A stretch of 64,000 bases of DNA, taken from NCBI GenBank assembly GCA_026874595.1, contig CM049314.1, positions 26,547,729 through 26,611,728 of the forward strand, in the 5' to 3' direction. Positions 61,101 to 64,000 of the stretch are shown here, piece by piece. Each line of letters begins with the position of its first letter. Within the stretch, counting starts at the first letter, position 1. The stretch is from Sipunculus nudus (Eukaryota; Annelida; Sipuncula; Golfingiida; Sipunculidae). Under the pieces are notes generated by a model that had not been told where the DNA came from, did not search any database, and saw only the letters and a program-made list of their open reading frames with translations. Both the position numbers and the translations under genes were made by a program.

Positions 61101-61987
61101 GTAATTTATGCATTACATTAATCTGTTTTATATGCGTCCATGCTTTAATCAGGAATTCACAGCTTTCACTTCAACTCCTGGTAATGATGATACTGTCGTC
61201 CAAGAGTTCCCTGTCACCACCACACGATACCTCCGTCTATATCCCATCATGGCAGCCAGTACATTCACATGTGTCAGGATGGAGATACTTCTGAAACCAC
61301 CCAACTCGTGCAGTAAGTTTCCAGATAACTGCATGAACGGTATACATGTATGTGGCAGGATACCCATCGTGGGCAATGGGGCACCTTTGAACAAAGGAAT
61401 TCAAAGGAATTGGCCAGTTTTAATGCCTTTGTCAAAAGTTATGTGTTTCATTAAATGAACAAAATATGGCACTGATAAGCAAAAGCAGTAGTTACCAGAA
61501 ACAACAATAACCTTGTTCAAAGGTACCTAGTTGTGTGAGGGAATGATCCAAGGTATTGCAGAGAGCCCACATATATTGATAGCCTATAATTCCATATCAT
61601 GACTTTATTGATAATCTTTTGATTGACACCATTAAATCTATTTTTAAAACTATATTAAATGTCATGAATCTAAATATATATTATCCTCCTATACAGGTCC
61701 AGTTTATGAAATTTAAATTGTCAAGTTTGTCTGATGAGTAAGGTAGTATGTGTTTTATAATAAATGTTTTGGTGAAATTAATGACTTTTCTCCCCATTGG
61801 CACTCAGAATATTAGGAGAGTATTATTTATAATCAATAGCCTGTGCTTTCAGGTGCTCCAGCAGTGTCACCATGCTACACCAGCAGGCATGGCTGTAGTC
61901 ACACCTGTATTCCAACCCCAAGTGGATATGTCTGTCAGTGTCCTGATGGCTACCATCTGATGAGGGATGGAAAAACTTGTGATAAAG
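12525..61987 (+). CDS. Secreted mosaic protein: SP, F5/8C, CTLD, F5/8C, EGF, F5/8C, EGF (3' partial)
   Basis: Fifteen coding exons, listed separately, join in one frame to 2200 nt, or 733 codons plus one base, so the gene continues past the last exon seen. Predicted order: signal peptide (1-18), F5/8 type C domain 1 (Cys27-Cys174), Cys linker (176-200), C-type lectin domain (Cys204-Cys324), F5/8C 2 (Cys330-Cys473), EGF 1 (Cys485-Cys518), F5/8C 3 (Cys525 to about 675), EGF 2 (Cys696-Cys731). F5/8C domains bind phospholipid, glycans or collagen in known proteins, and CTLDs often bind glycans. No transmembrane segment is present in the visible part. A secreted or matrix adhesion or recognition protein is inferred; the ligand is unknown. 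All module boundaries are phase 1. I do not recognise a named orthologue. Confidence 0.88.
12577..13510 (+). other. Intron 2 (in the numbering that counts a 5' UTR intron), 5' part
   Basis: AT-rich with no recognised repeat up to the family-A element at 13511. The intron runs on to the acceptor at 17967. Confidence 0.6.
14910..17516 (+). mobile_element. Nested 2.6 kb family-A element, copy 1
   Basis: Runs from CTCAGCTGACTAAAAGTCATC to CAGCTGAGCGCCGTGACCC and ATAGGTCCCTTGTT. The ends pair as an inverted repeat (CTCAGCTG/CAGCTGAG). Inside are two ~690 bp direct repeats (about 15040-15660 and 15720-16270) and a ~1.2 kb AT-rich 3' part. A near-full-length second copy lies at 57379-60034. It interrupts a tandem unit of the surrounding family-A element, so it is the younger insertion. 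Confidence 0.9.
17097..17120. repeat. Perfect 24 bp palindrome
   Basis: The half-site TATTCATGAATG is followed directly by its reverse complement. It is kept unchanged in the second copy of the 2.6 kb element at 59607-59630. Confidence 0.95.
17968..18125 (+). CDS. Exon 2: F5/8C domain 1, first third
   Basis: Acceptor GCCAG at 17967/17968, the only nearby AG that fits phase 1. Codons 18-70 carry the domain's first Cys (27) in [15 protein letters not shown], then DFSGFWNP and PYIQ, the classic opening of an F5/8C domain leading into the first core strand. 158 nt, ending phase 0 at CAG|GTGATA. Its length equals that of exon 8, the matching exon of domain 2. Confidence 0.93.
18126..19222 (+). 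other. Intron between exons 2 and 3
   Basis: AT-rich with no gene. It carries an (AT)n microsatellite at 19134-19191, close to the acceptor at 19222. Confidence 0.75.
19134..19191. repeat. (AT)n microsatellite
   Basis: A pure AT run ending about 30 bp before the exon 3 acceptor. Confidence 0.97.
19223..19390 (+). CDS. Exon 3: F5/8C domain 1, middle
   Basis: 168 nt, phase 0 at both ends (TTTCAG acceptor, ATA|GTAAGG donor), codons 71-126. It reads [29 protein letters not shown] and GWKFIRR, the core strands of an F5/8C fold, with the usual KIAFSxD-x4-W pattern. The same length is found in exon 13 of domain 3. Confidence 0.95.
19391..19956 (+). other. Intron between exons 3 and 4
   Basis: AT-rich with no repeat recognised. 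Confidence 0.75.
19957..20104 (+). CDS. Exon 4: F5/8C domain 1, last third
   Basis: 148 nt, entering in phase 0 (TCTCAG) and leaving in phase 1 (CCAG|GTATTT), codons 127-175. It has [11 protein letters not shown] (the common ARYIRL-P motif) and LRLKLLSC, which ends the domain at Cys174, the partner expected for Cys27. Confidence 0.95.
20105..21468 (+). other. Intron between exons 4 and 5
   Basis: Contains a short family-A head at 20247-20345 (AGCTCAGCTGACTAGAAGTC, CCATCCGTTAACAGGGCA) and two related segments at about 20495-20560 and 20640-20700 that both begin ATGATACATATCATA. The rest is plain AT-rich DNA. Confidence 0.6.
21469..21543 (+). CDS. Exon 5: short Cys-containing linker
   Basis: 75 nt, phase 1 in and out (CTTCAG acceptor, CCAG|GTAAGG donor), codons 176-200. 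It reads [13 protein letters not shown] then [10 protein letters not shown]. Two Cys separated by 14 residues could form a small loop. CPPG-x-Q recalls Cys-rich extracellular repeats, but it is too short to assign. Its symmetric phase and good splice sites support it, and it is the least certain of the exons placed. Confidence 0.75.
21625..22020 (+). mobile_element. Family-A repeat, truncated at both ends
   Basis: Begins within the head (AAAGTCATGGTTCTTTGTCC) and follows the 2.6 kb subfamily text (GCACGTTTTGAAACTGTTAG, TTAGATGTTCC, ATTCCTTTGAGAAATTAAG) before fading. Confidence 0.7.
22360..22570. repeat. TATATGTCAGTTATAAG-type degenerate short repeats
   Basis: Repeated words TTATATGTNAGTTATAAGG and TATATGTCCCTTGTAT at irregular spacing. 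The same vocabulary returns at 25795-26085. Confidence 0.6.
22694..23570. mobile_element. hAT-like non-autonomous element (MITE)
   Basis: Left end TAGAGCTGTATCAATATATC, right end (reverse complement) TAGGGCTGGGTATCGGTCC, both of the TAGRGCTG form typical of hAT-type ends. It is flanked by CTAAACTCC on the left and CTAACTCC on the right, an 8-bp-class target duplication with one extra A. The 877 bp interior has no transposase-like frame; a G-run lies at 23262-23277. Both ends are rich in ATCGAT words. Confidence 0.75.
23571..25794 (+). other. Large intron, unassigned stretch
   Basis: AT-rich sequence with no exon or repeat family that I could recognise. No phase-compatible domain-bearing open frame with splice sites was found here. 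Confidence 0.5.
25795..26085. repeat. Degenerate GGCACATATAAGG short-tandem tract
   Basis: About 290 bp of overlapping GGCACATATA, GGCACTTATAAGG and TATGTCACTTGTA words with a loose ~20 bp period. Both word orientations are present, so it could fold on itself. Confidence 0.75.
26090..26496 (+). repeat. Fragment related to the 2.6 kb family-A element
   Basis: Parallels text around 15520-15690 and 58000-58140, for example GTCAAAAATTGTAGCTT with CAAGTTTTCAA, and GTGGATTTAATTTT. It directly precedes the family-B element. Confidence 0.55.
26497..30163 (+). mobile_element. Family-B element, copy 1, with a nested family-A element
   Basis: Left end TACCTGTGAGCTT near 26501; right end CACAGGTTTGCATTAGGCC with the palindrome AGGCCTGTAGGCC and a diverged CATGTT. 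Internal modules repeat TCTTCTTCTCNNAAACC, TTTGTTCAAATGGT, TTTTTGGCTGAGTTATGGGAAGCT and GGTGGTGCCACCTACA. A family-A element interrupts it at 27284-28930. No protein is encoded. Confidence 0.85.
27284..28930 (+). mobile_element. Family-A element nested in family B, five ~330 bp units
   Basis: The head AGCTCAGTTGATTGTAAGTC and GTCCGTCGGCCGTCCGGGCG are followed by nearly identical units whose GGTGGCGCCACCTGTATTTT modules recur at about 27618, 27952, 28287 and 28625. The two middle units (about 27900-28560) are almost identical over 330 bp, which shows recent local amplification. The tail is not clear, so the right limit is approximate. Confidence 0.85.
30471..30665 (+). CDS. Exon 6: C-type lectin domain, N-terminal half
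   Basis: 195 nt, phase 1 to phase 1 (AAATAG acceptor, ATCG|GTGAGC donor), codons 201-265. It has Cys204 and Cys215 in SCASRW...GGYCYRLY, the N-terminal hairpin pair of a long-form CTLD. Then comes [19 protein letters not shown] with Cys232, AAERDFI and the start of the conserved WIGL motif (WI at 264-265). This is the classic first half of a CTLD. Confidence 0.95.
30666..31955 (+). other. Intron between exons 6 and 7
   Basis: AT-rich, with no gene or named repeat recognised. Confidence 0.7.
31956..32144 (+). CDS. Exon 7: C-type lectin domain, C-terminal half
   Basis: 189 nt, phase 1 to phase 1 (TTGCAG acceptor, GCAG|GTAAGA donor), codons 266-328. It completes WIGL and carries Cys300 (EYCVKI), Cys316 ([11 protein letters not shown]) and Cys324, the expected C300-C316 and C232-C324 pairs. 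The sugar-specificity triplets EPN or QPD are absent from the long-loop region (NYDYARMF). The WND triplet is WED at 311-313. A fold-intact CTLD without the usual mannose or galactose Ca site is inferred; ligand unknown. Confidence 0.95.
32145..33010 (+). other. Intron between exons 7 and 8
   Basis: Contains ATACAGTAAACTCCGACCTA at about 32379, similar to the end of the TIR element at 36921, but no matching inverted end was found. The rest is plain AT-rich DNA. Confidence 0.55.
33011..33168 (+). CDS. Exon 8: F5/8C domain 2, first third
   Basis: 158 nt, phase 1 in (TTGTAG) and phase 0 out (CAG|GTCTGT), codons 329-381. It starts at Cys330, with [32 protein letters not shown]. The WxP...YIQ pattern matches exon 2 and other F5/8C domains. 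Confidence 0.94.
33169..33676 (+). other. Intron between exons 8 and 9
   Basis: No repeat recognised; AT-rich. Confidence 0.7.
33677..33817 (+). CDS. Exon 9: F5/8C domain 2, middle
   Basis: 141 nt, phase 0 at both ends (TTTCAG, AGG|GTACTG), codons 382-428. It reads [18 protein letters not shown] and [16 protein letters not shown], the standard VdLG..-vtgI.tqG...-Y.v.yS.DG..W core. It is 9 codons shorter than the matching exons 3 and 13. Confidence 0.95.
33904..36210 (+). mobile_element. Family-A element with AGGTCA-rich ~140 bp internal units
   Basis: Head TTTTTAGCTCAGCTGACTTT and GTCTGTCCGGCTGGCCGTCC; tail GCAGCTGAGCATC with GACCCATGGGTC at about 36192-36203. The ends pair as GCTCAGCTG/CAGCTGAGC. 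Between about 34145 and 34800 there are roughly five units of ~140 bp with CATCCCAAACCTT, CTTTCACA and GAGGTCACAAGGTCA. The right half (34900-36150) is unassigned text. Confidence 0.8.
36211..36666 (+). other. Remainder of intron between exons 9 and 10
   Basis: AT-rich with no repeat recognised. Confidence 0.7.
36667..36805 (+). CDS. Exon 10: F5/8C domain 2, last third
   Basis: 139 nt, phase 0 in (CTTCAG) and phase 1 out (AAAG|GTATTT), codons 429-474. It reads [27 protein letters not shown] and IWVELIGCK. This is the usual closing strand ending in LxGC (Cys473 pairs with Cys330). Confidence 0.95.
36921..37862. mobile_element. TIR-flanked non-autonomous DNA element
   Basis: Left end (TA)CAGTGAAACTCCTACTTGC; the right end reverse-complements to AAGTGAAACTCCTCCAAGC. 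Both inner flanks carry GTGGAC or TGGACAC words. TA dinucleotides bound both ends, as for Tc1/mariner-type insertions. The ~940 bp interior encodes no transposase. Superfamily is inferred from the TA target and end sequence only. Confidence 0.65.
37863..38465 (+). other. Intron stretch with (TA)n and internal inverted words
   Basis: A (TA)n run at 37864-37884 and a (TG)n run at about 38141-38157. Between 38185 and 38320, the words AATTTGTAAA, CTGATTCA, AATCAGTCAGTTT and ACACATTGACTGAA recur in opposite orientations around TCAGTCAATT. Confidence 0.5.
38466..39835 (+). mobile_element. Family-A element with ~190 bp internal tandem units
   Basis: Head TTTTTAGCTGTGCTGACTGT with TCATCTGAGCTAAAGTGATCA; decayed tail AAGCTGAGCGTCATGG then CTTGTTG. 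In between are about six units carrying GGCCTAGAATC, CTCCTTGGAAACCTGAAAT, TAGGTCATGGTGACCTATA and GTGACCTATAGG. The inverted array at 570-1330 is built from the same units. Confidence 0.85.
39836..40170 (+). other. Spacer with G-run motif
   Basis: Holds GTTGGGGGGAGGGGGAAATG and a decayed C-rich counterpart near 39945. It resembles the G-run repeat at 10920-11345 in style, but no ends were defined. Confidence 0.4.
40171..41109 (+). mobile_element. Family-A element, near-complete 0.94 kb copy
   Basis: Head GGCTGACTGAAAGTCATCTG; two and a half ~330 bp units; tail GTCAGCTGAGAGTCATATGA with CCCCAAGGTCACTTGTT. The tail is followed without a gap by a family-B element. Confidence 0.85.
41110..44433 (+). 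mobile_element. Family-B element, copy 2, uninterrupted
   Basis: Left end GCAAACCTGTGAGCTTATGC; right end CACAGGTTTGCATTAAGCC, palindrome AGCCTGTAGGCC (imperfect) then TTGTTT. The terminal inverted repeat CAAACCTGTG/CACAGGTTTG is perfect. The 5' half has TTTTTGGCNNAGTTATGGGAAG modules. From 42600 to 44000 there are five or so diverged ~280 bp units with GGTGCCACYTAC, AATTAATGCCCTTATCTCAG and TCATCCATCTNGGAAAGTTT. Confidence 0.85.
44434..45029 (+). other. Remainder of intron before exon 11
   Basis: Includes TGTCCGTCCATCCATCCGTTA (about 44680-44700, a family-A-like word) and two AATGAGGTCAGAGGTCA words at about 44809-44826 and 44931-44948. No gene recognised. Confidence 0.5.
45030..45170 (+). 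CDS. Exon 11: EGF-like domain 1
   Basis: 141 nt, phase 1 to phase 1 (TTCCAG acceptor, GAAA|GTATGT donor), codons 475-521. Six Cys at 485, 490, 494, 503, 505 and 518 give spacing C-x4-C-x3-C-x8-C-x-C-x12-C, an EGF-like fold with the usual CKCPAG turn. There is no D-x-D/N-E calcium signature at its start. It is a one-exon module, as is common for shuffled EGF domains. Confidence 0.93.
45171..46261 (+). other. Intron stretch after exon 11
   Basis: AT-rich, with no recognised repeat before the family-B element. Confidence 0.6.
47855..48095. repeat. ~31 bp minisatellite inside family B
   Basis: About five copies of AGTTCACTCAGTGCAG with GGTACAGGTCAAG, some spaced by AT-rich inserts. It is not obvious in the other two family-B copies. 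Confidence 0.75.
49110..50005 (-). pseudogene. LINE ORF2, RT catalytic YADD block and C-terminus
   Basis: Carries [23 protein letters not shown] (the YADD catalytic pair), [25 protein letters not shown] and LPHLN. An in-frame TAA at 49518-49520 replaces the Tyr usual after LPHLN. The same frame then reads GILAWG and continues to 49110 with the C-terminal segment ([24 protein letters not shown]). All catalytic blocks are present, so the copy is decayed but not ancient. Confidence 0.9.
49991..50449 (-). pseudogene. LINE ORF2, reverse transcriptase palm, first Asp block
   Basis: Carries [31 protein letters not shown] (the first catalytic Asp, in FLDLSNAFD), [10 protein letters not shown] and STGVPK. 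A one-base loss at about 50001-50010, in the GVPxG motif, shifts the frame. The following [13 protein letters not shown] is in the frame of the next fragment. The first ~45 residues before the homopolymer are out of the true frame. Confidence 0.92.
50313..50987 (-). pseudogene. LINE ORF2, reverse transcriptase N-terminal part
   Basis: A 224-codon frame carrying the pre-RT linker and the first RT blocks: [14 protein letters not shown] (the PG-DG-ixxxxLK type block), [10 protein letters not shown] and [10 protein letters not shown], then [13 protein letters not shown]. It ends at a frameshift in a homopolymer (eight A on the + strand, 50318-50325). The next frame continues with [15 protein letters not shown]. 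Confidence 0.92.
50950..52209 (-). pseudogene. LINE ORF2, N-terminal part: APE-type endonuclease
   Basis: A 419-codon open frame. The endonuclease core spans residues ~65-300: LSLNCQSL (Asn75), LQETWL (Glu107), a YRPP motif (184-187), GDFNIDLL (Asp222, Asn224), LIDNTF (Asp267) and SDH (289-291). These are the Asn, Glu, Asp, Asn, Asp and His positions of the APE-type nuclease that nicks target DNA, and all appear intact. The frame should run on into the reverse transcriptase but shifts at about 50955-50965, where homologous text continues one frame over ([15 protein letters not shown]). No separate ORF1 product with a recognisable domain was found upstream. Confidence 0.9.
52656..53150 (+). 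other. Intron stretch after family-B copy 3
   Basis: AT-rich with no feature recognised. Confidence 0.55.
53151..53705 (+). repeat. Tandem duplication, ~350 bp unit
   Basis: The segment from about 53151 (ATTACAGGGTATA) to 53385 (TACATTTGCACATGTTGGCCCA) is repeated from about 53504 (ATTACAGGGTGCC) to 53700 (TACATTTGTACAAGTTGGCCCA). TTGTCTACNGACAC blocks occur in both. Confidence 0.7.
53706..54766 (+). other. Intron stretch before exon 12
   Basis: AT-rich with no feature recognised. Confidence 0.55.
54767..54939 (+). CDS. Exon 12: F5/8C domain 3, first third
   Basis: 173 nt, phase 1 in (TTACAG) and phase 0 out (ACA|GTAAGT), codons 522-579. It reads [32 protein letters not shown] and CWCT, closing with RHFLT before the VDL of the next exon. 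It is 15 nt longer than exons 2 and 8 and carries two extra Cys (564, 566) where the other domains have the WxP element, so this domain has diverged. Confidence 0.93.
54940..55516 (+). other. Intron between exons 12 and 13
   Basis: Contains a decayed family-A head (about 55005-55060, GTCCATCCTTTAGTCCGTCC) and two CCAATATGGCTGCCAGCC-like words (near 55078 and 55184). No gene. Confidence 0.55.
55517..55684 (+). CDS. Exon 13: F5/8C domain 3, middle
   Basis: 168 nt, phase 0 at both ends (TGACAG, TTT|GTAAGT), codons 580-635. It reads [17 protein letters not shown] and [16 protein letters not shown], the canonical F5/8C core. Its length is the same as exon 3. Confidence 0.95.
55685..55990 (+). other. 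Intron stretch after exon 13
   Basis: No gene. A short G+C-rich word (GGTCGCGCCGCTGTCTCAGC) at about 55926 marks the likely left edge of the tandem array that follows. Confidence 0.45.
55991..57120 (+). repeat. Tandem array, ~320 bp units
   Basis: GAGTGGCCTTGACCTTGAAT recurs at about 56080 (diverged), 56402, 56723 and 57048. Each is followed by ATCTCAAG, TTGACCANAGATCTT, a GACAGGTGGTGCCACC module, TTGACAGTACTGTGAGCA and TTTCATATTATGCATATAC. There are about three and a half units and no protein. Confidence 0.85.
57179..57195. repeat. Poly-G run
   Basis: About 16 consecutive G. Other long G or C runs occur at 884-897, 14419-14432 and 23262-23277. Confidence 0.95.
57379..60034 (+). mobile_element. 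2.6 kb family-A element, copy 2
   Basis: Collinear with 14910-17516 and highly similar throughout. Head TTTTAGCTCAGCTGACTATA; tail CAGCTGAGCGCTGTGACTCA with TGGGTCCCTTGTT. The inverted repeat GCTCAGCTG/CAGCTGAGC is perfect. Flanks read GAGTTTTA on the left and TTTTATAG on the right. It has the same two internal ~690 bp repeats and the same 24 bp palindrome (59607-59630). Confidence 0.93.
60035..61152 (+). other. Intron stretch before exon 14
   Basis: No exon or named repeat recognised. Short open frames at 60231-60480 on both strands lack any domain. Confidence 0.55.
61153..61312 (+). CDS. Exon 14: F5/8C domain 3, last third
   Basis: 160 nt, phase 0 in (AATCAG) and phase 1 out (TGCA|GTAAGT), codons 636-688. 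It reads [18 protein letters not shown] and [11 protein letters not shown]. The usual closing Cys of an LxGC ending is replaced; Cys675 sits a few residues earlier and Cys688 lies after the strand. This domain may therefore use a different disulfide, perhaps with Cys525, 564 or 566. Confidence 0.93.
61313..61852 (+). other. Intron between exons 14 and 15
   Basis: AT-rich with no repeat recognised. Confidence 0.65.
61853..61987 (+). CDS. Exon 15: EGF-like domain 2 (last exon seen)
   Basis: 135 nt, phase 1 to phase 1 (TTTCAG acceptor, AAAG|GTGTTG donor), codons 689-733. Cys at 696, 703, 707, 716, 718 and 731 give C-x6-C-x3-C-x8-C-x-C-x12-C. The GCSHTCI and [11 protein letters not shown] pattern is that of LDL-receptor-like EGF modules. 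The open phase-1 donor means at least one more exon lies beyond the window. Confidence 0.93.
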
Positions 61988-63805
61988 GTGTTGTATAATT
62001 TCAAAGCCATTATTATTCTCTAATACGTTCTTTCATATATTCAACAGTTTCCCACAGGGAACAGTTGACATTTTTGCAAGGTCTGCCCTCACATGGTGAA
62101 CATAGCAATGATAAATGAATGTTATTGGGCCTAAATCAAAACAAGACTTGGTACTTTCATCTTTGACAGTGATTCGGAGGAAGTTTTGATTAAAACCATT
62201 GAAATCCTTACCTTGCACAGAAAACAGATTTGACGTGTCCCACATTTATGAAAACAGTTTCCTCATAAACAGAGATGAACAGATTGAGAATGAAAGGATT
62301 CCTTCGATAGTTTACCAGTTTTTTTTAAGTGGCTTGTTTCAACCAATCTTAGCATTTCATTTGATTTAAAAGCTGAACAGGCCTACCACTATAGAACATT
62401 TACACTATAGAAAAAAAATTAAATCATAACCTCTGTTTGATTTATGTGATTTTAGGGTTCTCTTAAAAGAACTGAGGCAAATAGTATTCTTTTGTAAGTC
62501 CCTATAAACCTTTGATCCTGATGTGTAATGAAGGGTTCGTACGCACCTTGAAAACCTTGAAAAGTGCTTGAATTTAGTCATTTCAATTTCAAGGGCTTGA
62601 AAAGTGCTTAAAAAGAGAGACTGGTTTTGAAAAGTGCTTGAAAAATAAAATTCTGTGAAAGAGTTTGGTGCATGTTGTGTGTATGCATACCTGGTATTTT
62701 AATAACGACTTTCGGGCATCTCTACGTCAATCAAATGTATGAAATAGAATTTACCCAATCGTGGATGAATGAGACTGGGCAGTGAAAGTGACGATGTAAC
62801 AAGTTAACATATGAGGGTAATAACCATGTTTATTAACAAATAGTAAGTGAGCTGGAGTTTCCTCCCAGGTACGTATAAAAGCTCTTTAATTGAAAACTCG
62901 ATACACGCTAGGCGAGTTCACATAAGTATTTTTGCAAGATTTATAATTTAAATTTAAATGTAATACTACAGAGATTATTTATATAGCTATTGAGAAGATC
63001 TGTCCAAAGGAAATAATTATCAGGGAACAAACCAGGGGAATAAAATGTGTGAAAAATACATGATGCATGAGAACAACTCGAATCTGAGAGATATTCTATC
63101 TATCTATCTATCTAATACTTATAAAAGGTGGACACCTGAAGTCCAGAATAAAGCCGATTAAAGGACTACCGTGCATATGAATAACCTTGCTTTCAGTGAC
63201 GGATTTATGCATGTTTGGGTTGACATTTGACAAAGGCTATGACCAACGTGTGTGGTCAGTCAAAGTGAAAAACACATGACACTGGCTTGCTTTACGAAAA
63301 GGAGGGGTTCAACTCAGGAGGATTAATGACAAAACCAAATACAAGGTCCCCAGAAAATGGTTGGGGTGGGGCGGGGGCGAACGTTCCCGGCGTCAAAATT
63401 GGTCTGATACTATTAAAAAAGGTAGCAGCTGAAAAGGGGGACCGACCCCCTGGACTCCCCTTGGGTCCACTTCTGCTGCTATAACGAGGTATGCATATTT
63501 CCGTTTTTCTCTTCAGGAACAATTTCCTTAAAACGTACATTTAAATCATCTTTTATGTCTTCCTATTCCGATTAAATTAGAGGTTCTGTTAAGCTATGTT
63601 GAATTAATGTCTTCCTCACATTAACCTGTACTTTAAACGTACAAAAAATAGTAACCAATAAAAGGTCATCGAAAACCGGAGGGCCCCGGGTCTCATTCCG
63701 GTTCGCAAATTAATGTAAAAATCACTACTGACCAGGTCTTCAAGGTCAACATACCGGCTGTATGTAGACTGTAAACCACTGAAAATCTATATTTTCTTTA
63801 ATTTT
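61988..63805 (+). other. Intron, no further exon recognised
   Basis: Contains a repeat-like block at 62531-62665 beginning GGGTTCGTACGCACCTTGAA and repeating GAAAAGTGCTTGAA about four times. Also present are a (TATC)n tract at about 63096-63113 and a G/C-run block at about 63295-63480 similar in style to 10920-11345. No phase-compatible domain exon was found. Confidence 0.55.
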
Positions 63806-64000
63806 TAGCTCAGCTGACTGAAAGTCGTCTGAGCTATAGCGATCACTCTTTGTCCGTCGTCCGTCTGTCCGTCTGTCCGTCTGTCCGTCTGTCCGTCCGT
63901 TAACCAGGCACAAATCGTAACCGCTGGACCTAGAACCTTGTAACTTAGGATTCTGAGAGGTCCATAAAAAATCTCCTTGGAAACCAGAAATTAGGTCTCT
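63806..64000 (+). mobile_element. Family-A element, cut by the window edge
   Basis: The best-preserved head in the window: TTTTTAGCTCAGCTGACTGA, TCGTCTGAGCTATAGCGATC, then (GTCCGTCT)n at 63854-63900, TTAACCAGGCACAAATCGTA and the first unit through GAAACCAGAAATTAGGTCTC. Confidence 0.9.

Overview
This is animal nuclear DNA: AT-rich, intron-rich and crowded with repeats. The modular repeats (GTCCGTC-type minisatellite heads, GGTGGYGCCACC modules), the CR1/Jockey-like LINE and the secreted mosaic protein suggest a marine lophotrochozoan, most likely a mollusc. That assignment is an inference from general familiarity with such genomes, not from a marker gene.

One protein-coding gene dominates. 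It runs on the + strand from a signal-peptide exon at 12525 to at least 61987 and leaves the window open at its 3' end. I placed 15 coding exons by splice sites, reading phase and domain content. They join in frame to at least 733 residues: signal peptide, F5/8C (discoidin) domain 1, a short Cys-containing linker, a C-type lectin domain, F5/8C domain 2, EGF 1, F5/8C domain 3, EGF 2, then more off the window. Every domain or module boundary intron is phase 1, and all three F5/8C domains are split by two phase-0 introns at matching places. This is the pattern left by exon shuffling and internal duplication. A CpG-rich stretch at 10320-10819 ending in a good splice donor is a plausible promoter and 5' UTR exon.

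Region by region. 1-10300: intergenic, with an inverted degenerate repeat array (570-1330), long (AT)n tracts, a decayed Ty3/Gypsy-type integrase between two ~200 bp direct repeats (5003-7507), and partial family-A repeats. 10320-21543: gene start, first F5/8C domain and linker, with an intron holding a family-A element nested in another (13511-17815). 21544-30470: a very large intron with a hAT-like MITE (22694-23570) and a family-B element interrupted by a family-A element. 30471-36805: lectin domain and second F5/8C domain. 36806-54766: two large introns around EGF 1, holding a TIR element, tandem arrays, two family-B elements and a ~4 kb LINE on the minus strand inserted in one of them. 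54767-61987: third F5/8C domain and EGF 2, with a tandem array and a second copy of the 2.6 kb element. 61988-64000: no exon recognised, and another family-A element begins.

The most interesting non-genic structure is two repeat families, A (about a dozen copies) and B (three copies), built on one plan: a short inverted repeat near each end, variable internal tandem modules, a palindrome just before the 3' end and the terminal string CTTGTT. In family B the terminal inverted repeats co-vary between copies. This plan resembles non-autonomous Helentron/HINE-type rolling-circle elements; the assignment is an inference. Nearly all copies point the same way as the host gene.
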